Assembly (NCBI RefSeq): GCF_016801865.2
Contig: NC_068939.1
Coordinates: 68,342,877-68,406,876, forward strand
DNA: 64,000 nt
Direction: 5' to 3'
Origin: Culex pipiens pallens
Taxonomy: Eukaryota; Arthropoda; Insecta; Diptera; Culicidae
Shown: positions 49,900 to 61,486 of the stretch, piece after piece
Layout of the letters: each line of letters starts with the position of its first letter
How positions within the stretch are numbered: the stretch's first letter is position 1
Notes under the pieces: generated by a model
What the model was told of the DNA's origin: nothing
Databases searched by the model: none
What the model saw: only the letters and a program-made list of their open reading frames with translations
Translations under genes and position numbers: made by a program

Positions 49900-51250
49900 G
49901 GGTAATTCTCCGCCAACTCACACAGCAGTTGCCCCGACCCCTCTTCGATTTGCGTGAAACTTTGTCCTAAGGGGTAACTTTTGTCCCTGATCACGAATCC
50001 GAGGTCCGTTTTTTGATATCTCGTGACGGAGGGGCGGTACGACCCCTTCCATTTTTGAACATGCGAAAAAAGAGGTGTTTTTCAAAAATTTGCAGCCTGA
50101 AACGGTGATGAGATAGAAATCTGGTGTCAAAGGGACTTTTATGTAAAATTAGACGCCCAATTTGATGGCGTACTCAGAATTCCGAAAAAACGTATTTTTC
50201 ATCGAAAAAAACACTAAAAAAGTTTTAAAAATTCTCCCATTTTCCGTTACTCGACTGTAAAAAATTTTGGAACATGTCATTTTATGGGAAATTTAATGTA
50301 CTTTTCGAATCTACATTGTCCCAGAAGGGTCATTTTTTCATTTAGAACAAAATTTTTCATTTTAAAATTTCGTGTTTTTTCTAACTTTGCAGGGTTATTT
50401 TTTAGAGTGTAACAATGTTCTACAAAGTTGTAGAGCAGACAATTACAAAAATTTTGATATATATACATAAGGGGTTTGCTTATAAACATCACGAGTTATC
50501 GCGATTTTACGAAAAAAAGTTTTGAAAAAGTAGGTCGTCATCGATCATGGCCGTTCATGGTCACTCGCGACAGACACGGACGACGAAACAAAGAGAAACG
50601 CAAAAAGTAACTTTTTCAAAACTTTTTTTCGTAAAATCGCGATAACTTGTGATGTTTATAAGCAAACCCCTTATGTCTATATATCAAAATTTTTGTAATT
50701 GTCTGCTCTACAACTTTGTAGAACATTGTTACACTCTAAAAAATAACCCTGCAAAGTTAGAAAAAACACGAAATTTTAAAATGAAAAATTTTGTTCTAAA
50801 TGAAAAAATGACCCTTCTGGGACAATGTAGATTCGAAAAGTACATTAAATTTCCCATAAAATGACATGTTCCAAAATTTTTTACAGTCGAGTAACGGAAA
50901 ATGGGAGAATTTTTAAAACTTTTTTAGTGTTTTTTTCGATGAAAAATACGTTTTTTCGGAATTCTGAGTACGCCATCAAATTGGGCGTCTAATTTTACAT
51001 AAAAGTCCCTTTGACACCAGATTTCTATCTCATCACCGTTTCAGGCTGCAAATTTTTGAAAAACACCTCTTTTTTCGCATGTTCAAAAATGGAAGGGGTC
51101 GTACCGCCCCTCCGTCACGAGATATCAAAAAACGGACCTCGGATTCGTGATCAGGGACAAAAGTTACCCCTTAGGACAAAGTTTCACGCAAATCGAAGAG
51201 GGGTCGGGGCAACTTTTCCCGATTTCGTGTGAGTTGGTAGAGAATTACCC
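49900..51250. mobile_element. foldback family, copy 3 (intact)
   Basis: The most complete copy: left arm 49900-50531, loop 50532-50606, right arm 50607-51250, with very few arm mismatches, so it is recent or kept alike by conversion. The loop is GC-richer, with GTCGTC and GACGAC partly inverted, and is kept in all four copies. Confidence 0.95.
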
Positions 51251-52620
51251 ACCTAACTCACCTGTAAAACACATACAAATTACATGCAAACACACAAACA
51301 CACAACATACCAGCCAGGGTTGATAAAAAGACACATAAGAATTTTCTAAGTGTACTATGATTTGGTTCTGCACGTGACAAATTGATGAGCAGTGTACGTG
51401 CTTATGCTAAGCACGCAGTGCTTACAATTTCCCGTGCCTATCTGGTTTAAATACATTTTAAATCCACCCACTATATTATTTAGTCAACAAATTTCATTGG
51501 CTTTGGTCTTAGTTCAATCCGGTGTGATTATTTGTAAAAAAAAAATCGGTAAATGGTTCTGAAAAATACAAAACCAAAACGTTTTTCAAGGATTATATTG
51601 GTTTAATAAAATTGGTAATCGACCTTCCAATTGTCGGAACCCGAAGGTTACGTGAGCACTCTGTCCCGGATTAGATGGTCTGGATATATAAGTGATAGTG
51701 ACCATAACCCGTCGTTTTGCGCATCCCCGAGCCATCATCGTCAGCCCGCTGGTCTTACCTGCAAAGGAGGGTCACCTATCCGGATCATCAGGTGCTGGAA
51801 CTGCTAAACAGCCAAGGAAAAGAGCCTAGACGCCTGCCCGTTGGAACTAGCAACGCCGTTAGGTCATCCATAGACCCAGAACAAGCAGCCGAAAAAACGA
51901 AGCCGTAAACGGAGGTCGGCAAAGGACGCTGCATCCGGCAACCGAAGAACGGACTACAGCAAACAGCAACAAGCTTCTTTTTCCAGCAAACAACTTCCAC
52001 CGGGCGTTTTTTTCCCTATTTCTTTAGATTGAATTTTTGAATATGGTTCTTCAGTCTGTCAGTTTTCAATTGCTCCATGCTAAAAGAAAAAAGTTTTTTT
52101 TTTTAAGTTTCCCCAAGAAAGGAAATAAATCTTTTACAAACCTCTGAAAATCACACAGAAAAAGTCCCTATGAAAATAAGCACACGTGCAGTAACGTGCT
52201 TATAATGTGACGTGCTTATCCGAAATGTTAGCACGTAAAAATAAACAAGTGACGTGCATCACCATAGACACTGAAAAATATGCGTGTTTGGTGACAACTA
52301 GATGCCCACCTCCTTTGATTTAAGCTCGACACCGTGCATATCAATCAACCCTGCATACCACCTTGTCAACCCTACACCAAACATGTGAATACCTACAGAC
52401 AAAACGACACAAATGGTACAGACATACACAAACCCCAAAATCAGCATCACTGCTACGCGAGATCTGTCATCTCGGCGCAGCATAACAGATGTAAACAATA
52501 GCATAACGAGCAATAAAACTTAAGTCTAATACGAACTATCGCGGAGTTCAGTTCGCGTCACAGTAACAGCGGCAATTTTACTTAAACCAAGTCCGAAATA
52601 CTAAGTCACGGGTGTGATTA
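51251..52620. other. repeat mosaic with ACGTGCTTAT words
   Basis: ACGTGCTTAT occurs at 51396, 52194 and 52210, with further ACGTG cores at 51372, 51650, 52184, 52232 (inverse) and 52252. A TATATAAG box at 51684-51691 precedes a GC-richer block (51700-52010), and AATAAA lies near 52512. This could be part of an LTR or other retroelement, but no paired LTRs were found. Confidence 0.35.
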
Positions 52621-53067
52621 CCCGGGCAGACGGTAATAACAAAATTCATGCTATTTCAATACCAAATTCTGTTAAAATAACAGAAAGTGTTATGGAATCT
52701 TCCTGAAAAGTCCATTTTTGCATAAGGGTTTAATAACAGTTTATGTTATCATAACAAAGTTTGTTATTGGTCTGATATTGGTTGAAAGCGAAAACAACTT
52801 TGGAATAACATTTTTTGTTATGGAAGAATAACTCCAACTGTTATTGGGATGAGCGGATTAGTTGTTAAAATAACAAAAATTAATAACAAAGATTTGTTCG
52901 AAGAATAACTAAAAATGTTATTAGTCTGTTATTACAATAACATTCCAATAACAAAAAAATCATAACGACGAATAACAAATCTTGTTATAAATAACGTAAA
53001 ATGTTATTGGCCTAGTATTTTCAAATATCAAAAAATGTTATTCCCAAGTTATTTCCGTCTGCTCGGG
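52621..53067. mobile_element. 447-bp MITE built of AATAAC/GTTATT words
   Basis: Ends CCCGGGCAGACGGTAATAAC and the inverse of the right end (CCCGAGCAGACGGAAATAAC) differ at two bases, with TA on both sides. The interior is largely AATAACA and TGTTATT words, so it folds onto itself in many registers. Confidence 0.85.
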
Positions 53068-53695
53068 TAGTGGGAAAGAACATGCAGAAGAGTCAACATG
53101 AACGAAGGAGGCATGCATGGAGCGTAATAAGGAAGTTCATGCAGGAGAAGGAAAAGGTTTTGTGAAGTGAAGTTGGGGACACAGGCCGTCGGTGATCCGG
53201 GACGGCCGAAACTTGTGTTCAGTGCGTGGACAGGTACCTTAAATGCAATGAAGTGAAAAACATGTTCCAGAAATCATGAATTTTTATTCACGATCTTGTG
53301 AATATATGCTTAATATTGAAGTAACGGTGTTCATGATGCTTTTCATGCCTTCAAGGTTTGTATTCATGAAAACGTGAAAAAAAATTCATAAATACTGTTT
53401 GATTTAGAATTATTTTATGATTTAATAAAAACCTTTCATGATTTCATAAACAAAATTCACGATAGAGGCTCCTTAACTAAGAGACATCACACAAAACGTA
53501 ACAATAATAGTTTTCCACCTGGAGAACATTGTCTCCGATTCGGAAGAGAAGGAGGACGCAGGAGGCGAACCCAGCGCAGGGAACATGACAGCTGAAATGA
53601 TAATTTAGAAAGACAATTCTCAGCAGATCTTATGTGTTCCTGCCTCGTACGCTGAAGACGACGACGACGACGTTGACGTTCAATAAATTGCAGAT
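53068..53695. other. repeat mosaic
   Basis: 53080-53240 and 53480-53690 are GC-richer non-coding blocks with a GACGAC run near 53658-53675. Between them (53270-53465) TTCATGA and TTCACGAT words recur in both senses, perhaps another word-based element without defined ends. Confidence 0.35.
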
Positions 53696-54871
53696 AGGGG
53701 AGATGGGGGTAAGACGGCCACCCTAAGGGAGAAGTCTAATAAAATTTACACAACAGATTATTTTGATCTCAAATTACGTACATATTGTTCTACTACTAGT
53801 CCATTATAGAAATGACATAAATTAGTTAGTCTAAAAACCAATGTTCAATACTTTTCAGGAATTTTAAAAAAATAATTGAAATCGTATATATATGAAATAC
53901 GCGGGGTAAGACGGCCACCCATGTGGGGTAAGACGGCCAGTGCTATAAATTAACTTAATAACTTTGCTAAATCCACCCAAATTCCTACAAGGTTGGTTGA
54001 ACAGACTTCTCTGAACATCATAACTATTTTGGTTGAAAAAATCAGGTTTCAAATGTGAAGAAAAATGCTGTTTAAAAATTTTAATATTTTGGCTCAGTGA
54101 ATTTCATATTATTGCGACCACATTTTATGAAAAACTGTGAATTTTTACTACAAAACAAACACAATTTGATGCAAAATAATTAGTTTGTGTATTTTGATTA
54201 GAATAAGTAAATCAAAATTATGTAAACAATATTAAATTAGCGATTTTTATGAAAAGTTTGATAGGATTTCATACTATTCAATGAGTTTTGCTATATCACA
54301 GTAAAGAATGTTGTCGAAACGGTAGTTAACAGCATTTTGATTAAAAATGGATAGTTTTATTGAAAATGCTTTTCCTTATCTACAAATATGTCATAATAGT
54401 CAAAAACCGTCAAAAATATAACCTATATCAATTAAAATCTACAAATTACGGGTGGCCGTCTTACCCCCGGAGGAGGTGGCCGTCTTGCCCCCAAATAAAT
54501 TATTTTTTTAAACAATTTTTGTAAATAGCTCATCGCATTTTCTAAACTTTTTCGAGGGACATAATCTAGGGAAAACTTCAATTTAACATGAAAAAATATT
54601 TGAAGACAGGAAAACATATTGTTATCTAACAAAAATGCCTAAGTTGTAATTCATGAAAATTACATCCAGTTTCAAGTTCAAAAATTATTTGTTTATTTTG
54701 AGCTATTTTTATACTATTTCAAACAATATTTTTGGCAAAGGTGACTCCATATGCATTATTTAGCATGAGGAACAGTATTGCTAAACATTTTAGTAATATT
54801 CATTAGTATACTTAGTAAAACAGTGGGGTGGCCGTCTTACCCCGCCTGGCCGTCTTACCCCCAGCTCCCCT
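53696..54871. mobile_element. TIR element, word GGGGTAAGACGGCCA
   Basis: The inverted ends AGGGGAGATGGGGGTAAGAC and AGGGGAGCTGGGGGTAAGAC differ at one base. The word GGGGTAAGACGGCCA stands at 53706, 53903 and 53924 in forward sense and at about 54453, 54476, 54834 and 54847 in inverse sense. The interior is AT-rich and non-coding. Confidence 0.85.
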
Positions 54872-57800
54872 AAATGTTGCAACGAGTTGGCAGAGTAGGC
54901 GATGTTGGAAACGGCTCAAACTTCACCCGGGTTGACAGATCTCGCCTTTGATGCCTCACTTACGAGGGGTCTTCTCTCTAATTTAAGAGTTTGGCTAGCC
55001 GGGTTGGCCAGAGACTTTCAAACGGATGAAACAATCATCCAATTAAGCAGCGGTAACACCCCACTTGAGGGTTGACCAGCGTGACGGTTTTTGGCAGGGA
55101 TTCACCTTGTCGTGCGAGGGGGTCGACAGACTGCTCTGTCCGGAGAAACGAGACTTTGATTCGACTTTAAGTGGCAAATTAGAAACGCACCAAGAGACGT
55201 TCATGTGGCATGACTGGGAGGACTATGCAGCATAATTCCGGTGGAGGAGGGTTAAAAATCTCAAAGTGTTAGAATTTTTGAATAATCTGATCATGTAGAT
55301 CAAATTACGTCTAACTAACCCATTTAACCCGATCTGGCCACCTTTAAATCGTTTTTAAATTGGAAGCATTCAAAGTCAAACGTTCGCGCTGTACTTAGCA
55401 ACCTATTTATACCGCATACCTTAAGGTTTCAACCGTACAAATTAAACAGCTGCTGCAGCTGCCTCTGCAAAACCAACTCCAGCCTAATCCACTCGCGTTA
55501 GCTCTTAATCGTGTAATTTATAATGTTGCTATTTTGGGAGAAGTCACTTCTGCTGGTGGTTGCTCCATGCAAACCAACTGTAGTTACTTTGGGATTACTC
55601 ATGATTATGGAGTATGAAACTGGATGGTAATGACCTTGCACAGCTTAATTTTTACATTTAGAAAAACTTCACCTTCAAATTAAATTTCTTGACTTGCTAC
55701 AATATAAACTTGTTGTAAACAAGTCAACATCAAATTTCAAAATAATAAACTTTTACATTAAAACTTATCCAAGTTAATTACAGCCCAAATCGCAGCCCTC
55801 TTTTCCCAGTTCAAGTGTCCAACCCATAAATCCACCCAAGCCAGCAGCATTTAATCCCGGGCTCGCACTAATTGAATCCCCACCAATTGACACTTGCTCA
55901 TCCGGATTGTATCGATTACGTCCCCCCTCCCACCTCCCGAATAATCCTATTGCGAAAATCCTCTTGCACAGATAAAAATTTACAGCACTCCTAATTAAAT
56001 TCAACCCGTTTCTCAATGGTACGGTGTCGTCGACGGCGTCCATAGACCAGAAGACAAATCCTGGCCCGGCACTGAACCAAGTGCACAAGATAAATCTTGT
56101 TTTTCACGCTCGCTTTGGCAATAAATCTTTGCCGCCCCAAGTGGCGATGCCCATTGCCCTGTGGGAAGCCGTGGTAAGATTTCTTTAATGGGGTGAAGAG
56201 TCCTGCCGAGGATGGTTCTCTGTCAAATCAGTAATCGAATTAGTTATTCAATCGAGAGTGTCCTAACAAACGCTTAAAACTTTTGAAAATTATCATTTTA
56301 TTTTTTTGACGCAGCATGGATGGTTTTACTTATCCCCTTAATAAAGAGAATTTCAATATATTGATACATCTTTGTTCTCAGTTCCTAAGCTTTACTAAGC
56401 ACCGATTTCTATCTAGTAAGTACAAAAAAGCACAGAAGCACATCTACATCTCAAAACGCAATTAGTTCCCCAAGTCCTGTAAAGACTTTTCTTGTATAAA
56501 AGTTCTGGGAATTGATTGGAGGGGGTTTCATACTGGGTGGCCCTCGGGGAACCGAGTTATGGGCGGATTTTCGGCGGGATTTTTATTTCGACGATTTAAA
56601 AAAATCCCCTGTGGCAAAATATCAACAAAAATTATCGCTTAAAAAAATTATATACATATTGATGATAAATATAATTACATGACAAGTACCGAATAGACCA
56701 AAGTTACCATGTTCCGGGACCCCGGTGGAAGATTGACCAGAAAGGTCTAGTAATATTGGCATGTTGCATTTCAAACGTCATGATTTCAACAGAGTAGCCT
56801 GCTACCAGTTTCCAATTAGTAAAACATTCAATACTGACCTGCTAGTCAAACTTAATGATTTTTCATGATCAATGCATAAAAAGCGTTTTCCAAAAAAAAG
56901 TTTCCCAGATTCTTCAATTCGTCGTCGTCGTGCTAACTTGTCGTAATTGAGTTAAGATAAAAAATATAATATTTATATACCAAGCCTTGCATGGAAAAAG
57001 AGTTTTAAAATGCATTTTACACAAGTTCAGTTGTTTTGCAATCATTAATTTTCAAAAAATTCAAGATTTGACGAAAACAATTTTTTTGCGAAAAAACATA
57101 AACATCGAAAATTTTCAAACATTCTAAAAAAAAAAATCATCTCAAACATGCTAAAAGTGATTCTAAACGCAGGTAAACGCATTTTAAATTGATTTCAGCT
57201 GATTGTATTTGAATTTCCATTGAAATTTTTATGTTTTTTGAAAAAATATTTGCCTTCTGGTTTTTCTAGACAAAAACTTTAGATAAAATGTGTACCAGCC
57301 TAATCACTTCATGTAGAAATTCTCGTATTATTAATTTTATTTTTACATTTTTTTAAGTTCGAGGGTAAAAAAAACATCTATTGCACTGGAGTAAAAATTG
57401 GTGAAAAATCATAAAAAGTCAAATTCACCGTTTTGAATTACCGGGAGTTTTTTTTTTCGCCAATGTTCATCGTTATAGATATTTTTAGGCGGGTGCACAA
57501 CAACCAAGGAAAATTGTCAAACCTACGGACCCAATCCTACAACAACCTGATTGTAAAAATGGTCAAAATTTGTTGTAAATAACTTTGAAGACAGTTTTTT
57601 TTTCGGGGATGACTAAAAAATCATATCGATATGTCCCGTAGTTTTGAAGATACTAAAATGTCTGTAACAAAAATCATGGTGCAAAAGGTCTGGTTGATGT
57701 GTACCGTTAAATAAAAAAAAAAACAGGATTTTATAAATAAAAAACCCTGCAAAAAAAATTGAAAAATTGGGAAAAATCATCCTCGATTAACTTGTTTGGA

Positions 57801-57965
57801 CTTGGTTGATAAGACTATTGGTTGCTGAAAAATAAACTCTGAAAATTTAACATTTGTGGAAAATAAGTTGTTCAAGTGTCACCTTAGTGGCCCTTATTTT
57901 TAGATATCTCGCCAACGATTGGTTCGATTTGCAATGTTTAAAAAAAACATTTCTGTTAATCCTTA
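54872..57965. other. unassigned sequence
   Basis: 54890-56600 is of mixed composition and mostly non-repetitive. A 104-codon minus-strand frame at 55774-56088 lacks recognisable features. 56600 onwards is AT-rich; 57670-57705 resembles a segment near 37497. Confidence 0.35.
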
Positions 57966-58060
57966 AATGCTTTATTCAATACATCGCTTGTGTAAAATCT
58001 TGTGACCCGTCTGATGTGAAAAGATAGGACGTGTCACAAGATAGCACACACGTGACGATT
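57966..58060. mobile_element. fragment related to the 8882-9497 element
   Basis: Contains ATCTTGTGACCCGTC and GTGTCACAAGATAGCACACA, the end word of 8882-9497, in opposed orientation about 40 bp apart. Looks like two end fragments brought together by internal deletion. Confidence 0.55.
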
Positions 58061-58149
58061 TGTCAACTCACACAAAATGGATTTTCTCAAAAGATGATTC
58101 TAAGCTCAGCACAGTTATGTTGATTGTTGAAAATTTTGTTGAGAAGGTT

Positions 58150-59180
58150 TTCAAAATAAATATTTATTAGATAGCTACTGAAAATATAATTACCCACTAA
58201 AGGTATCAAATGATCGGGATTTCTCATACATTTCGAAAGTAATATTTTTTTTAATACTAAGGGATTTATTCATACATTTTGAAATTTTAACACAATTTTT
58301 TGAAAATTCTCCAATTTTTCACAAAACTACGTATTTTTTGAAGAAAATATTCAAAATTTCATTTTTTTACAATATGGGTTTCAAATGATCGGATTTTTAT
58401 TATACATTTCAAATGTAATAATAACATTTTTTGAAAATACTAAAAGAATTCACAAAACTACGTATTTTCGAAAAAAAATACTCAGTTTCAGATTTTTTCA
58501 ATATGGGTATCAAATAATTGGATTTTTTCATGCATTTCGAATATAGTATAATTTTTTAGAAAATACTCAAAATGTTCACCAAACTACATGTCGCGCTTGC
58601 CATTTCATTAGTGCACATAACTTTTTTAACCAAGAGTGTGTACCTTTCACACCTTATTTAAACTGTCATTTGAGTGAAAGGGATACACTATTGTTTACAA
58701 AAGTAATGTACCTAATTGAAATGTTAGGCTCCATATTTTCAAAAAAAAACATTCTTGAAAATACTCAAAATTTTCACAAAACCACGTATTATCAAAAAAA
58801 TAAAAATTTCTAAGTATCCAAATTTAATCCATTCGAAATGTTTGTAAAATTTTCGTGTTTTTGAAATTTTGAGTGTTTTTATTTCAAAAATACGTAGTTT
58901 TGTTAAAAAATTTGAGTATTTAAAAAAAGGTTTTTATAACATCTGAAATGTATAAAAAATTCCGATCTTCTGATGATTATTGCATAAAACTGAAATTTGG
59001 AGTATTTTTCCGAAAAAACGTTGTTTGGCGAAACTTTTCAGTATCTTCTAAAAAAAATTATGACATTCGAAATATATGACAAAAACACGATTATTTGATA
59101 CCCACATTGGGATAAAAAATATTTTGATTTTTTAGAGTTAAAATTGCATTTTTATAATACTTAAAAAATACGTTTTTTTG
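58150..59180. repeat. inverted cluster of diverged ~120-150 bp repeats
   Basis: Units carrying ATATGGGT, CATTTCGAA, GAAAATACTC and ACAAAACTACGTATTTT recur around 58195-58590 in one sense and around 58800-59140 in the other, so the block is an inverted repeat of short tandem arrays. A different sequence at about 58590-58735 sits near its centre. Confidence 0.55.
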
Positions 59181-59244
59181 TGAAAATTTTCATGTAAGAA
59201 TAATTATAATGGATAGCTGCCATCATCCTGATTCCAAAACACTA

Positions 59245-59662
59245 CACCCAAAACTGGCAGCGCTAGTCCGAGAGAATGATGGTCTCGAGTCGAGAGAATA
59301 GTGGTACCATTCACGGACGCAGAGAACACAGCTCGAGATGGGCGATAGAACTATTCTCTCGAGGTTCATTTGCAAAAAAAATCATCCGTCAAACAAAAAA
59401 CCAAAAGTGTCGACAACGGGAATCGAACCAGAGACCTTTGACAAACCAATCCAATGACTTAGCTGCCTCGGCCACCACAGCTTGGTGACCAAGGAGAAGT
59501 CAGAAGTCGATGTATGACACTTGTTGGAGATTTATTGATTCAACTAACGAATGAACTCATTTGTTATGATGGTGTGAGTTGGTACCATTATTCTATCGAT
59601 TTTGGCACTGAGCCCTCAATAAATTTTGAGAGAACGATTATCTCGACTCTGAATTTTGGGTG
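59245..59662 (-). mobile_element. TA-flanked TIR element carrying a tRNA-like module
   Basis: Ends CACCCAAAA and TTTTGGGTG are inverted copies with TA immediately outside (59243-59244, 59663-59664), as in Tc1/mariner-type insertions. Inside, TCTCGA and GGTACCATT words recur in both senses, and a class II tRNA-like module lies on the minus strand. A diverged relative is at 43374-43690. Confidence 0.75.
59407..59480 (-). pseudogene. tRNA-like module (leucine/serine type)
   Basis: On minus, TGGCCGAGGCAGC (59462-59474) is a good box A and GGTTCGATTCC (59419-59429) a perfect box B, about 33 bases apart. The acceptor stem pairs only in part. It could still bind TFIIIC. Confidence 0.65.
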
Positions 59663-59664
59663 TA

Positions 59665-61020
59665 TAATTATTTGATGATCGCATGATTTTTCATTCGACG
59701 ATAGCCAATGTCTCCCATATAGCCAAAATCCCATAAGCTCTGTGTTTCAGTTATGCACGTCTCGGTTTTGCATCGCCCATATGCGGTGCTTAACCGAGGC
59801 ATGACTGTATCATGTTTAGTTTATGTTTGTTTTCGATAGTATTTGGCCTATCTTTATCTTTTGCCTTTTTAGATTTTTCATGTTTTTACAGCCACTGATT
59901 CATTTAATGCTTGCTTTTCATATTTTCATAGTCATAGTCTGGGACAAAATAAAAATAATTGCATAGTTAAGTTTATATAACAAATATGTAATATTAGTGA
60001 AAAACACAGCTCAAAGTTGTCTCCATAAAAAATGACATTTTCAATAACATTGGCAGAGTCACACAAAACAAGTCTTTTCTGATATTGAAAGTGTTCTTTT
60101 TTCCAATCCTCTTTAAACATCAAAAATCGAAGACCGCCAAGAGGCTGGGTTGGATTTTAGAGGGTTAGAAATTTTGTTTTGTGCCAGTTTGTTATGTTTT
60201 GATACAATTTGTTACAAATCAAAAGGTAATAGTGTAAATTATTATAAAACAAATGTGAAAACTAGAAAAGATAATGATTGCAGTTTGAAGAATAGACCTA
60301 AAACCACATAAAAAAATAAACAGAATAAATGTATATAAAAAAACTAAAAGCTAAAGAAGAAAACATGAAACAAAATAAAAGAACTTTTGCGTTTAACAAA
60401 AGATGTTCAAAATGACCTCCTAAAAACGGGGAAAAAACAAATATTCGAAAAAATGACAGTTGCGACAGAGATGCCAGATTTGATTTATTAGCAAATGTTG
60501 GCAAATTTTGTAAAAATGTATTTGGCATCATTGAGTAGAGGATTAAACTTGAGTTTCCCAGAGAACCTTAGTAGTTTTATACTCCAAAGACGTGGTGTGA
60601 TCTGCTACGGCGTAGCATCGTGGAAAAAGTATTTTTATTACCACACTGCTCTGGCTGCCATTTGCTCAGCTCACCACCAAGTAGAGGTGAGAAAATCATC
60701 CAGTGATACTCGTCTACTCCCTGCTACACCAGAAGATAGTTTCACACCATCTCTCACCTGAATCTACCTACTACTTCTGTGCTGGGTGAAAATTTGTGGT
60801 TTTTCTGCAATCGTGCTGCGGAAAAATCCTACTCCTTGGTTCTTCTCCCCTCAGGGGGAGGTAATAACAACAAAAATCGCAGTATTCCGTGCACGGCGAC
60901 AAGGTGCTGAAGAGAGTTATGGATCCGTGATAGTGATCGAATAAAACCGGTGGACATCGATAGCTGGGATTCACTGGGTTTTTTTTTTTTTTTGAGCTGG
61001 TTTCCCGCTGTGAAGCTCAC
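59665..61020. other. unassigned sequence; possible upstream region
   Basis: AT-rich to 60470. From 60580 composition becomes mixed, with a TGCTACG-G-CGTAGCA dyad at 60603-60617. This would be the upstream region of the candidate gene start below. Confidence 0.35.
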
Positions 61021-61022
61021 AG

Positions 61023-61140
61023 TCAGTCGAACTGTTCAGTATTCATAGCCCGTGGTTATACACAATGTTCCTGCCGACGATGGCTGCGTGCCTGCCGCCT
61101 CTTCCGTCCTGGATGTTGGAGACCACGCCGCCAAGGATCG
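61023..61140 (+). other. candidate first exon with short ATG frame
   Basis: TCAGTC at 61023-61028 is a perfect initiator match (A+1 61025), and GGTTAT at 61054-61059 fits the DPE sequence but at +30, two bases off. An ATG at 61065 opens 25 codons (start MFLPTMAACLPPLPSW) to a donor-like TCG|GTGAAAGT at 61140. Whether the frame is a real upstream frame or the start of a protein is unclear. Confidence 0.35.
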
Positions 61141-61400
61141 GTGAAAGTGGACCGTGAGCTTTTTATTGGTGCGGGTCGAACGACGTCACGTAACGTGAGA
61201 GGGTCCGCACTAATCTCTTGCCAAAAGGGCGATGGGGTTGTTGTAGAGCGGACATTTTTTTTAATATATTTCTATCAAGCAGACATTTATACTTTTTATG
61301 TTGAAAAATATTTCGCTTTTAATTCCTGTAATCTCCTGTAACTTTTTTCTAAATATAACTCACGTTATAACTAACTTTTATTTTTTCTGTCTCATTCCAG

Positions 61401-61486
61401 GTACGAATATTCATTACATAGGAGGACTTGTAAGAGGGAATTTCTGTTGATCCACTGTTTTAAGAGGACAAGGGAAAATCTCCACG
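61401..61486 (+). other. candidate second exon, 86 bases
   Basis: A strong acceptor with a long pyrimidine tract ends in CATTCCAG at 61400, and the donor CACG|GTAAGC follows 61486. Splicing from 61140 keeps the frame for 16 more codons (…GTNIHYIGGLVRGNFC) to TGA at 61448-61450, giving a 41-residue frame. More likely 5' leader with an upstream frame than a complete protein. The next exon is not recognised. Confidence 0.4.

Noticed and set aside
23832..51232. Conserved ~70-residue frames (MTPNFYLITVSG and MMFISKPLM types) as a protein family
   Set aside because: They occur in both arms of the foldback family, so each appears on both strands. Recent copying explains conservation.
51684..51691. 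TATATAAG as a confirmed LTR promoter
   Set aside because: No paired LTR, primer-binding site or gag/pol frame was found; kept only as a note.
55774..56088. 104-codon minus-strand frame
   Set aside because: No recognisable domain or splice context; could be chance in mixed-composition DNA.
59407..59480. Functional leucine or serine tRNA gene
   Set aside because: Good boxes, but the acceptor stem pairs only in part and the sequence is part of a repeated element.
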